A stretch of 64,000 bases of DNA, taken from Gammaproteobacteria bacterium HGW-Gammaproteobacteria-1 (GTDB taxonomy: Bacteria > Pseudomonadota > Gammaproteobacteria > Thiohalomonadales > Thiohalomonadaceae). This document shows, in pieces, positions 26,043-31,349 of the stretch. The DNA lies in assembly GCA_002840095.1 (NCBI GenBank), contig PGZL01000001.1, forward strand, positions 178,852 to 242,851, written 5' to 3'. The notes under the pieces are model-generated. The model was given only the letters and a program-made list of their open reading frames with translations, was not told the origin of the DNA and did no database searches. Made by a program: the position numbers and the translations under genes. Each line of letters starts with the position of its first letter. The stretch's first letter is position 1.

Positions 26043-26117
26043 TGGCATGTAGCTCAGCGGCAGAGCCGGCGACTGTTAATCGCCTCGTCGGTGGTTCGAT
26101 CCCACCCATGCCAGCCA
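26043..26117 (+). tRNA. tRNA-Asn(GTT)
   Basis: Acceptor TGGCATG/CATGCCA, anticodon loop CTGTTAA on GGCGA/TCGCC, discriminator G, CCA encoded. The 167-base spacer before it has no gene but several short inverted repeats (for example AAGCGG/CCGCTT). Confidence 0.92.
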
Positions 26118-26146
26118 ATTACCGCCCAGCGCGCTCGCAACGCGCA

Positions 26147-26219
26147 GGGCCTTGCTGTTAGTTCAGATGGATAGAATCCGAAGCGAGGGACGTTCGAGTC
26201 GTCCCCGGTCCAGTAGCCA
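26147..26219 (+). pseudogene. tRNA-like remnant without an anticodon arm (1)
   Basis: A tRNA-type D arm (AGTTCAGATGGATAGAA) is followed after only about 10 bases by a perfect T arm (GGGAC-GTTCGAGTC-GTCCC) and an acceptor-like GGTCC that can pair with GGGCC upstream. There is no room for an anticodon arm. Probably a deleted tRNA gene; the original identity cannot be read. Confidence 0.5.
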
Positions 26220-26231
26220 GGCGTGGCGAAC

Positions 26232-26280
26232 AGCCGACATGGCGGAAGGGGAGGGACGCCGGTTCGAGGCCGGCACGGCA
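26232..26280 (+). pseudogene. tRNA-like remnant without an anticodon arm (2)
   Basis: GCCG...CGGC acceptor ends enclose a Leu/Ser-like D region (TGGCGGAAGGGGAGGGAC) joined directly to a T arm (GCCGG-TTCGAGG-CCGGC). The anticodon and variable arms are absent in this 49-base element, as in the preceding remnant. Confidence 0.45.
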
Positions 26281-26297
26281 AGTCTGATTTCGGAGTG

Positions 26298-26438
26298 TGT
26301 TTTCGGGGAGTGAAGCCGTGGTGATCGAGGCCACGGGAAGCCCGGCGGGTAACGTCGATGGCTGCGACGTAGAGGCCGGGGTGATAGCAGGTGGAGCCGC
26401 CTGTTGCTGGTGCAAACCCAGCCACTTCCACGAAAACA
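26298..26438 (+). ncRNA. Structured RNA element embedded in the tRNA array
   Basis: TGTTTTCG (26298-26305) pairs with CGAAAACA (26431-26438), extended by GGA/TCC and GTG/CAC, giving a closing stem of about 14 bp around 110 bases. Inside are CCGTGG/CCACGG, a CGTCG-ATGGCTG-CGACG stem-loop shaped like an anticodon arm (GGC), and GCTGG-TGCAAAC-CCAGC shaped like a T arm. It may be a tRNA-derived RNA with insertions or an unrelated structured RNA. Confidence 0.45.
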
Positions 26439-26445
26439 TATTCAC

Positions 26446-26521
26446 GGGCCTGTAGCTCAACTGGGAGAGCGCCTGCCTTGCACGCAGGAGGTCGTCGGTT
26501 CGATCCCGATCAGGTCCACCA
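26446..26521 (+). tRNA. tRNA-Ala(TGC)
   Basis: Full cloverleaf; anticodon loop CTTGCAC on CCTGC/GCAGG; CCA encoded. Confidence 0.94.
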
Positions 26522-26618
26522 ATGCCACCCCGGGGCGGGTCCAGCCCCCGGCACACCACCGCCGAGCAGAAGGTGTGGTAGAGCCCAGCTCCGCCGGATC
26601 GTCCGGTGTCGATGTTTC

Positions 26619-26694
26619 GCCCCGGTAGCTCAGTTGGTAGAGCACTGGCCTGAAGAGCCTGGTGTCGCCCGTTCAATCCGGGCCTGGGGCACCA
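26619..26694 (+). tRNA. tRNA-Phe(GAA)
   Basis: Anticodon loop CTGAAGA; the anticodon stem CTGGC/GCCTG has a T-T mismatch; CCA encoded. The 97-base spacer before it holds no recognised gene. Confidence 0.88.
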
Positions 26695-26700
26695 ATCAAT

Positions 26701-26779
26701 CGCGGGGTAGGGGAGCCCGGTCGTCCCCGCCGTCTTCATACGTCGGAGATCGCCGGTTCAAATCCAGCCCCCGCTACCA
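26701..26779 (+). tRNA. Initiator-like tRNA-Met(CAT)
   Basis: Acceptor CGCGGGG...CCCCGCT has an unpaired C1xT72, as bacterial initiators lack a 1-72 pair, and the D arm resembles tRNA-fMet. Anticodon loop TTCATAC. The usual three G-C pairs of the anticodon stem are not intact (CCGTC/GTCGG), so initiator function is uncertain. Confidence 0.8.
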
Positions 26780-26802
26780 ATTCGGTTCGTGTTCGTTTCC
26801 CT

Positions 26803-26876
26803 GGCCCTGTGGTGTAGCGGTAGCACCGCGGTCTCCAAAACCGGGTGCGGGAGTTCAAATCTCTCCGGGGTCGCCA
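26803..26876 (+). tRNA. tRNA-Trp(CCA)
   Basis: Anticodon loop CTCCAAA; acceptor GGCCCTG/CGGGGTC with G-T pairs; CCA encoded. Confidence 0.9.
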
Positions 26877-26889
26877 ATTTTAGTTCGCT

Positions 26890-26966
26890 GGATCTGTAGC
26901 TCAGCTGGTCAGAGCATCCGCCTGTCGAGCGGAATGTCGTGGGTTCGAGCCCCATCAGATCCGCCA
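26890..26966 (+). tRNA. tRNA-Asp(GTC)
   Basis: Full cloverleaf; anticodon loop CTGTCGA on TCCGC/GCGGA; discriminator G; CCA encoded. Confidence 0.94.
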
Positions 26967-26974
26967 ATTTCTGA

Positions 26975-27050
26975 GGTGATGTAGCTCAGCAGGTAGAGCG
27001 TGGCCCTCATAAGGCTGAGGTCGTGCGTTCGAGGCGCACCATCACCACCA
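26975..27050 (+). tRNA. tRNA-Met(CAT), elongator type
   Basis: Paired acceptor GGTGATG/CATCACC, anticodon loop CTCATAA; CCA encoded. Separated from tRNA-Asp by 8 bases. Confidence 0.88.
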
Positions 27051-27059
27051 CTATGTCGT

Positions 27060-27134
27060 TGCCCCGTAGCTCAGCGGCAGAGCACCCGGCTGATAACCGG
27101 GAGGTCGCCGGGTCAGCACCGGCCGGGGCAACCA
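27060..27134 (+). tRNA. tRNA-Ile(GAT)
   Basis: Acceptor TGCCCCG/CGGGGCA; anticodon loop CTGATAA on CCCGG/CCGGG. The T loop is GTCAGCA instead of TTCRANY, an unusual change. Confidence 0.88.
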
Positions 27135-27140
27135 GTTTTC

Positions 27141-27215
27141 GCGGGCGTAGCTCAGCGGTAGAGCACCCGGCTTTTAACCGGAGTGTCGCAAGTTCAACCC
27201 TTGCCGCCCGCACCA
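27141..27215 (+). tRNA. tRNA-Lys(TTT)
   Basis: Anticodon loop CTTTTAA; one mismatch at the base of the anticodon stem; CCA encoded. Confidence 0.92.
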
Positions 27216-27275
27216 ATTTGTCGAGAAGAGGTATTGCGGTACTTCGTGAGGCCGCGAAAATAGAGTCATAGCTGA

Positions 27276-27350
27276 AGGGGTGTCGCCAAGCGGTAAGGCA
27301 ACGGATTTTGATTCCGTCATTCGCAGGTTCGAGTCCTGCCACCTCTGCCA
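27276..27350 (+). tRNA. tRNA-Gln(TTG)
   Basis: Acceptor AGGGGTG/CACCTCT; anticodon loop TTTTGAT on CGGA/TCCG; CCA encoded. Confidence 0.92.
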
Positions 27351-27353
27351 ATC

Positions 27354-27430
27354 CGGGGTATAGCGCAGTCCGGTAGCGCGCCTGCTTTGGGAGCAGGATG
27401 TCGGGGGTTCAAATCCCTCTACCCCGACCA
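27354..27430 (+). tRNA. tRNA-Pro(TGG)
   Basis: Acceptor CGGGGTA/TACCCCG; anticodon loop TTTGGGA; CCA encoded. Only 3 bases after tRNA-Gln. Confidence 0.94.
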
Positions 27431-27460
27431 ATTCGGTCGCCACTTCCACCGCAAAGAGCT

Positions 27461-27536
27461 GCACCCATCGTCTAGCGGTCCAGGACGCCAGGTTTTCAAC
27501 CTGGCTACAGGGGTTCGATTCCCCTTGGGTGTACCA
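27461..27536 (+). tRNA. tRNA-Glu(TTC)
   Basis: Anticodon loop TTTTCAA on CCAGG/CCTGG; acceptor GCACCCA/TGGGTGT with a G-T first pair; CCA encoded. Confidence 0.93.
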
Positions 27537-27610
27537 ATTTGGCGGCGTCGCCGTTCACGATCAAGTCGTGAGCCACAGACCCACGGCGGTGCTGCCGTCA
27601 TTTTCGTAAC

Positions 27611-27686
27611 GCTGGCGTAGCTCAGTTGGTAGAGCTGCTGATTTGTAATCAGCAGGTCGGGGGTTCGAGTCCTCTCGCCAGCTCCA
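27611..27686 (+). tRNA. tRNA-Thr(TGT)
   Basis: Anticodon loop TTTGTAA on GCTGA/TCAGC; CCA encoded. The 74-base spacer before it shows no gene. Confidence 0.94.
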
Positions 27687-27711
27687 TTTTCAACAACCAA
27701 GGAGGTGCATC

Positions 27712-27894
27712 ATGAAGCGCAAGGTCCGCGCCATTGCGGTGAGTCGTAATCGCAATCTCGTGGCGCTCAATCCGTTGCTGCGCAAGGGTCACGCGCACGA
27801 CAAGTCCGGCAAGGCCGAGCGCAAGCAGGCCAAGGATCGCCTTCACAAGGACGTGGAGGGCTATCTTCAAGCCGTCATGCCGATGGCCGCTTGA
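27712..27894 (+). CDS. Small basic protein within the tRNA array, 60 aa
   Basis: An AAGGAGGTG site precedes ATG 27712. The product is very basic (MKRKVRAIAVSRNRNLVALNPLLRKGHAHDKSGKAERKQAKDRL), so it may bind nucleic acid, possibly RNA. It fits exactly between two tRNA genes on the same strand. The good ribosome-binding site and clean boundaries support a real gene. No family recognised. Confidence 0.65.
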   Translation: MKRKVRAIAVSRNRNLVALNPLLRKGHAHDKSGKAERKQAKDRLHKDVEGYLQAVMPMAA

Positions 27895-27905
27895 AAATAG
27901 TCTTC

Positions 27906-27981
27906 GCGGGTGTAGCTCAGCTGGTAGAGCCTCTGCCTTCCAAGCAGTTGGTCGTGGGTTCGAGTCCCATCATCCGCTCCA
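27906..27981 (+). tRNA. tRNA-Gly(TCC)
   Basis: Anticodon loop CTTCCAA on CTGC/GCAG; CCA encoded. Confidence 0.93.
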
Positions 27982-27998
27982 ATTCGAGGAGGTGTTGT

Positions 27999-28196
27999 AT
28001 GCCGTGGTGTAGCTTCATGCGCCCAGTATGGGCACGCAGCTGGTATCGGCCGGCGCCTCTTTCCGTTACCGAGCGGCGCGCCGTCCGTCTGCGCCGGCTC
28101 CTGGCGCTGCAAAGCGAAGCCCATCGCCTCGACGACTACACCACGGCAGAGGCTTTCGAGCAGGAAATCAGGTTCAGCTTACCCTTGCCGTTGTAG
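27999..28196 (+). CDS. Small Arg-rich protein within the tRNA array, 65 aa
   Basis: GAGGAGGTGTTGT precedes ATG 27999. The product has an Arg-rich middle followed by an acidic helix (LLALQSEAHRLDDYTTAEAFEQEIRF). Its stop codon lies 10 bases inside the next tRNA gene, so translation would reach into tRNA-Thr(CGT). No family recognised. Confidence 0.5.
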   Translation: MPWCSFMRPVWARSWYRPAPLSVTERRAVRLRRLLALQSEAHRLDDYTTAEAFEQEIRFSLPLPL

Positions 28197-28262
28197 CTCA
28201 GTTGGTAGAGCGGTCGCCTCGTAAGCGACAGGTCGCCAGTTCGATCCTGGCCAACGGCTCCA
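28187..28262 (+). tRNA. tRNA-Thr(CGT)
   Basis: Anticodon loop CTCGTAA on GTCGC/GCGAC; CCA encoded. Its first 10 bases overlap the preceding ORF. Confidence 0.94.
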
Positions 28263-28277
28263 CTTCACGCTTTCAAT

Positions 28278-28353
28278 GGCGGCTATAGCTCAGTGGCAGA
28301 GCGCAAGGTTGTGGCCCTTGGTGTCACCAGTTCAATCCTGGTTAGTCGCCCCA
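28278..28353 (+). tRNA. tRNA-His(GTG)
   Basis: Eight-pair acceptor including the G(-1)-C73 pair diagnostic of tRNA-His; anticodon loop TTGTGGC; CCA encoded. Confidence 0.93.
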
Positions 28354-28357
28354 AATA

Positions 28358-28457
28358 GTGTCACCGGGAGGAGACCCGGAGTGTCAGTGTGTGCGCCGAA
28401 GATCAAATGACCGTGACCCGCGCCACTTCCAGCTCGCTGCCGATCTCCCGGTGACAC
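28358..28457 (+). ncRNA. Long-stem structured RNA in the tRNA array
   Basis: GTGTCACCGGGAG (28358-28370) and CTCCCGGTGACAC (28445-28457) are a perfect 13-bp inverted repeat enclosing 74 bases. It sits between tRNA-His and tRNA-Ser and would be excised together with them. No tRNA features are seen inside; it could be a stable small RNA or a relic of an inserted element. Confidence 0.5.
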
Positions 28458-28468
28458 CCTAATAATAC

Positions 28469-28558
28469 GGAGAGGTGCCGGAGTGGCTAAACGGGCCTGC
28501 CTCGAAAGCAGTGAGCTGCGCAAGCGGCGCGCGAGTTCAAATCTCGCCCTCTCCGCCA
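28469..28558 (+). tRNA. tRNA-Ser(CGA)
   Basis: Class II, 90 bases; anticodon loop CTCGAAA; long variable arm (CTGCG-CAAG-CGGCG); CCA encoded. Confidence 0.94.
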
Positions 28559-28569
28559 GTCTCATTTCC

Positions 28570-28646
28570 GTCCCCGTAGCTCAGTTGGATAGAGCGTTGG
28601 TCTCCGACACCAAAGGTCGCCCGTTCGAGTCGGGCCGAGGACACCA
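28570..28646 (+). tRNA. tRNA-Arg(CCG)
   Basis: Anticodon loop CTCCGAC on TTGGT/ACCAA; one mismatch in the acceptor; CCA encoded. Confidence 0.92.
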
Positions 28647-28654
28647 CACACCAC

Positions 28655-28730
28655 ACCCCCGTAGCTCAGCGAACAGAGTGTCCGGCTACGAACCGGAAGG
28701 TCGGGAGTTTGAATCTCTCCGGGGGTGCCA
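28655..28730 (+). tRNA. tRNA-Arg(ACG)
   Basis: Anticodon loop CTACGAA on TCCGG/CCGGA; acceptor ACCCCCG/CGGGGGT. The A34 needs TadA deamination to read all CGN codons. Confidence 0.92.
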
Positions 28731-28743
28731 ATTTCGTTTTTTT

Positions 28744-28821
28744 GCCCGCGTAGCTCAATTGGACAGAGCGGCCGAATCCTAGTCGGCGGGTTGTCAGTTC
28801 AAGTCTGACCGCCGGGCGCCA
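28744..28821 (+). tRNA. tRNA-Arg(CCT)
   Basis: Anticodon loop ATCCTAG on GCCGA/TCGGC; the lower acceptor pairs are imperfect; CCA encoded. Confidence 0.88.
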
Positions 28822-28826
28822 AGCAA

Positions 28827-28903
28827 TGGGTCTGTAGCTCAGAGGCAGAGCGCTCGGATCATAACCGATGAGGTCGGGATATCGTAATTCCCCGGACCCA
28901 CCA
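28827..28903 (+). tRNA. tRNA with CAT anticodon, Met or Ile2
   Basis: Acceptor TGGGTCT/GGACCCA; anticodon loop ATCATAA. The T loop is degenerate (ATCGTAA). If C34 is converted to lysidine by TilS it would read AUA as Ile; sequence alone does not decide. Confidence 0.75.
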
Positions 28904-28918
28904 AACCTAGGACACATC

Positions 28919-29003
28919 GCCCCCGTGGTGGAACTGGTAGACACAGGAGCTTCAAAAACTCCCGCCTTCGGGCGTGCCCGTTCGATTCGGGCCGGGGGCA
29001 TCA
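28919..29003 (+). tRNA. tRNA-Leu(CAA)
   Basis: Class II; anticodon loop TTCAAAA on GGAG/CTCC; the 3' end reads ATCA rather than ACCA, so CCA must be repaired post-transcriptionally or the gene is decaying. Confidence 0.88.
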
Positions 29004-29014
29004 TTTTGATCACA

Positions 29015-29099
29015 GCCAATGTGGCGGAGTTGGTAGACGCGCCGGATTTAGGTTCCGGTGACTTCGGTCGTGAGGGTTCGACCCCCTCCATTGGCACCA
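29015..29099 (+). tRNA. tRNA-Leu(TAG)
   Basis: Class II, 85 bases; anticodon loop TTTAGGT on CCGGA/TCCGG; CCA encoded. Confidence 0.94.
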
Positions 29100-29110
29100 T
29101 ATTTTGTTTC

Positions 29111-29195
29111 GCGCAGATGCTGGAATTGGTAGACAGGCTGGCTTGAGGTGCCAGTGCTGCAAGGCGTGCGGGTTCGAGTCCCGCTTTGCGCACCA
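29111..29195 (+). tRNA. tRNA-Leu(GAG)
   Basis: Class II; anticodon loop TTGAGGT on CTGGC/GCCAG; CCA encoded. The 67-base spacer after it contains nested inverted repeats (GCGATAC 29221-29227 with GTATCGC 29242-29248) and no gene. Confidence 0.94.
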
Positions 29196-29262
29196 GCTTT
29201 CGTATCACGCGCCCGTATTCGCGATACGCAAGGTCGGTTGTGTATCGCGTGTGAGACGTAAC

Positions 29263-29347
29263 CGGGGCGTGGCGTAACTGGTAGCCGCACCAGACTTAAA
29301 ATCTGACGGCCTCGGCCGTAGGGGTTCGATTCCCCTCGCCCCGACCA
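29263..29347 (+). tRNA. tRNA-Leu(TAA)
   Basis: Class II; anticodon loop CTTAAAA on CAGA/TCTG; acceptor CGGGGCG/CGCCCCG; CCA encoded. Confidence 0.93.
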
Positions 29348-29357
29348 ACGAAAAACT

Positions 29358-29448
29358 GGAGAGATGGCCGAGCGGTCGAAGGCGCGCCCCTGCTAAGGGC
29401 GTATGGGCCAACAGCCCATCGAGGGTTCAAATCCCTCTCTCTCCGCCA
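29358..29448 (+). tRNA. tRNA-Ser(GCT)
   Basis: Class II, 91 bases; anticodon loop CTGCTAA on GCCC/GGGC; CCA encoded. Confidence 0.94.
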
Positions 29449-29455
29449 AACACAG

Positions 29456-29533
29456 CGGTGCGTAGCTCAGTCCGGTTAGAGCGCCTGGTTCGGGACCAGG
29501 AGGCCGCAGGTTCAAATCCTGCCGCACCGACCA
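29456..29533 (+). tRNA. tRNA-Pro(CGG)
   Basis: Anticodon loop TTCGGGA on CCTGG/CCAGG; acceptor CGGTGCG/CGCACCG; CCA encoded. Confidence 0.94.
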
Positions 29534-29548
29534 AACTGACCAATCACC

Positions 29549-29624
29549 GTCCCTATCATCTAGCGGCCAAGGATGCTTGGTTCTCAACCAGGAAACCGGG
29601 GTTCGATTCCCCGTAGGGTCGCCA
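29549..29624 (+). tRNA. tRNA-Glu(CTC)
   Basis: Anticodon loop TTCTCAA; one T-T mismatch in the acceptor; CCA encoded. A CUC glutamate tRNA is redundant beside UUC and is absent from many bacteria. Confidence 0.88.
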
Positions 29625-29629
29625 TCACC

Positions 29630-29717
29630 GGAGAGATGCCCGAGAGGCCGAAGGGCGCCGCTTGGAAAGCGGATGGGCGGCCACGCCACGGGAGTTCAAA
29701 TCTCCCTCTCTCCGCCA
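29630..29717 (+). tRNA. tRNA-Ser(GGA)
   Basis: Class II, 88 bases; anticodon loop TTGGAAA on CCGC/GCGG; CCA encoded. Confidence 0.94.
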
Positions 29718-29837
29718 TATCACAATTCCCAGGCAAGGGGGAGCGGGAAAAGATGGGCTTTTCGTGCATTTATCCCGCCGATCCCCTGTTGTAAATGGCG
29801 GTACGGTAGGGGCTCCTTAAACAAACGGAGGTCCACC

Positions 29838-30104
29838 ATGAAACACGAGCTAGGGATTGCAGCAGCCGTCCTGATTTTGATCTTGGTCTTGGTCGCGGCT
29901 GATCGGCTGGATATGCATGCTGACCACATTTACCCGGTGGTTCGGCGAGATGGCATCTTCATCTCTCGCAAGCAGGTGTTAGCGGAGGAAAAAACAGGCA
30001 AGGTGCCAGAGTGGCCTATTGGAGCCGTCTTGAAAACGGCCGGGCGCGAAATCGCCCCGTGGGTTCAAATCCCACCCTTGCCGCCAATTTTATGGGTGCG
30101 ATAG
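29838..30104 (+). CDS. Small membrane-anchored protein overlapping a tRNA gene, 88 aa
   Basis: GGAGGTCCACC precedes ATG 29838. Residues 7-21 (IAAAVLILILVLVAA) form one membrane segment, followed by a soluble DRLDMHADHIYPVVRRDGIFISRKQVLAEEK part. The frame then runs straight through the whole tRNA-Ser(TGA) gene before stopping at 30104. Either the C-terminus is decoded from tRNA sequence, or the reading frame lost its own stop codon when the tRNA was joined. Confidence 0.5.
   Translation: MKHELGIAAAVLILILVLVAADRLDMHADHIYPVVRRDGIFISRKQVLAEEKTGKVPEWPIGAVLKTAGREIAPWVQIPPLPPILWVR
29997..30086 (+). tRNA. tRNA-Ser(TGA)
   Basis: Class II, 90 bases; anticodon loop CTTGAAA on GCCGT/ACGGC; CCA encoded. 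Lies wholly inside an open reading frame on the same strand. Confidence 0.94.
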
Positions 30105-30127
30105 ATGGAAGTGAAGAGAAGCGCCGG

Positions 30128-30148
30128 AAGCAGTTAGTGTAACTGCTT
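30128..30148 (+). terminator. Hairpin after the main tRNA block
   Basis: AAGCAGTTA and TAACTGCTT form a perfect 9-bp stem with a 3-base loop, 42 bases past tRNA-Ser(TGA). No T-run follows, so it could be a processing or pause site rather than a terminator. Confidence 0.4.
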
Positions 30149-30162
30149 GGGGTTGCGCGGCA

Positions 30163-30315
30163 TTATTCCGGCAGGTAGGAGCGCTTGATTTTGCCGGTAG
30201 TGGTAACGATTCCAGCCTTTTTGAGAAAGGCCAGAGCCAGTGCTTTTGACGCCGCAACTTTCTTGCGAAAAGCCCTCATGGAGCGCAATTCATTTTGAAT
30301 TTTTGATTTTGCCAT
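30163..30315 (-). CDS. Small basic protein, 50 aa
   Basis: ATG 30315 (MAKSKIQNELRSMRAFRKKV...) is taken as the start; the upstream extension is unlike a protein N-terminus. The protein is a short, basic, helical MRAFRKKVAASKALALAFLKKAG followed by IVTTTGKIKRSYL. Similar short proteins are common orphans on phages and mobile elements. It is the only minus-strand gene inside the array, lying between the last two tRNAs. No clear ribosome-binding site is seen. Confidence 0.55.
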   Translation of the reverse strand: MAKSKIQNELRSMRAFRKKVAASKALALAFLKKAGIVTTTGKIKRSYLPE

Positions 30316-30501
30316 GGACCAGAAGACTCTCGAACTGCGCGCAGGATTCCGAGTGAGAAGGTAAGTCAGGTGGTCAGTTTCCAACACACCTCAAATAGGT
30401 CAGTGTTCCCGACTCAACAAAAAGGATACCCCGCCCCTATATGTAGATCAAATTGTTTACTCTCCGCGTAGCGCAGCCCGCTGAGCGCACCTGTTTCCCC
30501 T

Positions 30502-30578
30502 GCGCCCGTAGCTCAGTTGGATAGAGCATCGGCCTTCTAAGCCGAGGGTCGCCTGTTCGAGCCAGGCCGGGCGCGCCA
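30502..30578 (+). tRNA. tRNA-Arg(TCT)
   Basis: Anticodon loop CTTCTAA on TCGGC/GCCGA; CCA encoded. Last tRNA of the array, 415 bases after the previous one and 44 bases before the HNH gene. Confidence 0.94.
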
Positions 30579-30622
30579 CACACCCTGCAGCAGTTTCCGG
30601 CTTGTCCCATGAGGTGACGACG

Positions 30623-31222
30623 ATGGTACGGAGACTGACAACACAGCAGCACGCACACAACACGTCCACGCCGCTGATCCTGGCGGTGGACATGGGCGGT
30701 CGCCCGCTCGAATGGATGGGCTGGCAGGAGGCCGTGCGCCACTATGCCCTGGAGCAGATCGGCTGGACCGTGGGTGATCCCTCGATCATCGTGCGCGGCG
30801 GTATCAATGCGCGCGGCCTGCGGTCGGAGATCGCCCTGCACCCGGTTGTCGCCCTGTATGGCGCCGATGGAGGCCGCTACGCCGAGTACACGCCGCCGCT
30901 GAGCAATCGGGCGCTGTTTGCCCGCGATGGCTACCTGTGCCTGTACTGTGGCGAGCGGTACCACCCCAAGGTGCTCACCCGCGATCATGTCATCCCGACC
31001 AGTCGGGGCGGCGCGAACAGCTGGGAGAACTGCGTGTCGGCGTGCAAGGCCTGCAACAACCGCAAGGACGCGCTGACGCCGGAGGAAGCCCGCATGCCAC
31101 TGCTGGCGCTGCCGTACGCGCCGAACCACGCCGAGGGCCTGATGTTGGCGAACCGCCACATCCTGGCCGACCAGATGGCCTTCCTGGAGGCGCGGGCACC
31201 GCGGCGAACGGTGAGGGGATAA
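30623..31222 (+). CDS. HNH endonuclease family protein, 199 aa
   Basis: ATG 30623 follows GAGGTG. The C-terminal half has a complete HNH domain with zinc knuckles: RDGYLCLYCGERYHPKVLTRDHVIPTSRGGANSWENCVSACKACNNRKDALTPEEA (C-x2-C, DHVIP, N, C-x2-C). The N-terminal half is a small domain with PLEWMGWQEAVRHYALEQ often found in front of HNH in bacterial and phage proteins. It may act in mobile-element homing, restriction or repair. It directly follows the tRNA array and its 3' end is duplicated 2 kb away. Confidence 0.88.
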   Translation: MVRRLTTQQHAHNTSTPLILAVDMGGRPLEWMGWQEAVRHYALEQIGWTVGDPSIIVRGGINARGLRSEIALHPVVALYGADGGRYAEYTPPLSNRALFARDGYLCLYCGERYHPKVLTRDHVIPTSRGGANSWENCVSACKACNNRKDALTPEEARMPLLALPYAPNHAEGLMLANRHILADQMAFLEARAPRRTVRG

Positions 31223-31349
31223 GGAAAGGATGGCTTCGGCCCCTTGTTGTCGGTCAACTCCGAACGGGCAAACACGCGGCGGCCATCGGTAAGATCGACA
31301 ATGATCAGGCATGGTGCCATCGGGCCGTGTCGTCGTCCCGCTGCGTCAA

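Noticed and set aside
26054..29700. Numerous open frames of 60-190 codons on both strands across the tRNA array
   Set aside because: They are translations of tRNA sequence (recurrent VAQLVE- or GVEPATSR-like patterns) and have no ribosome-binding sites.
30316..30400. A possible minus-strand tRNA upstream of the 50-aa gene (a TTCGA and a TGGTCCA end)
   Set aside because: No T-stem pairing or cloverleaf could be found around the TTCGA sequence.
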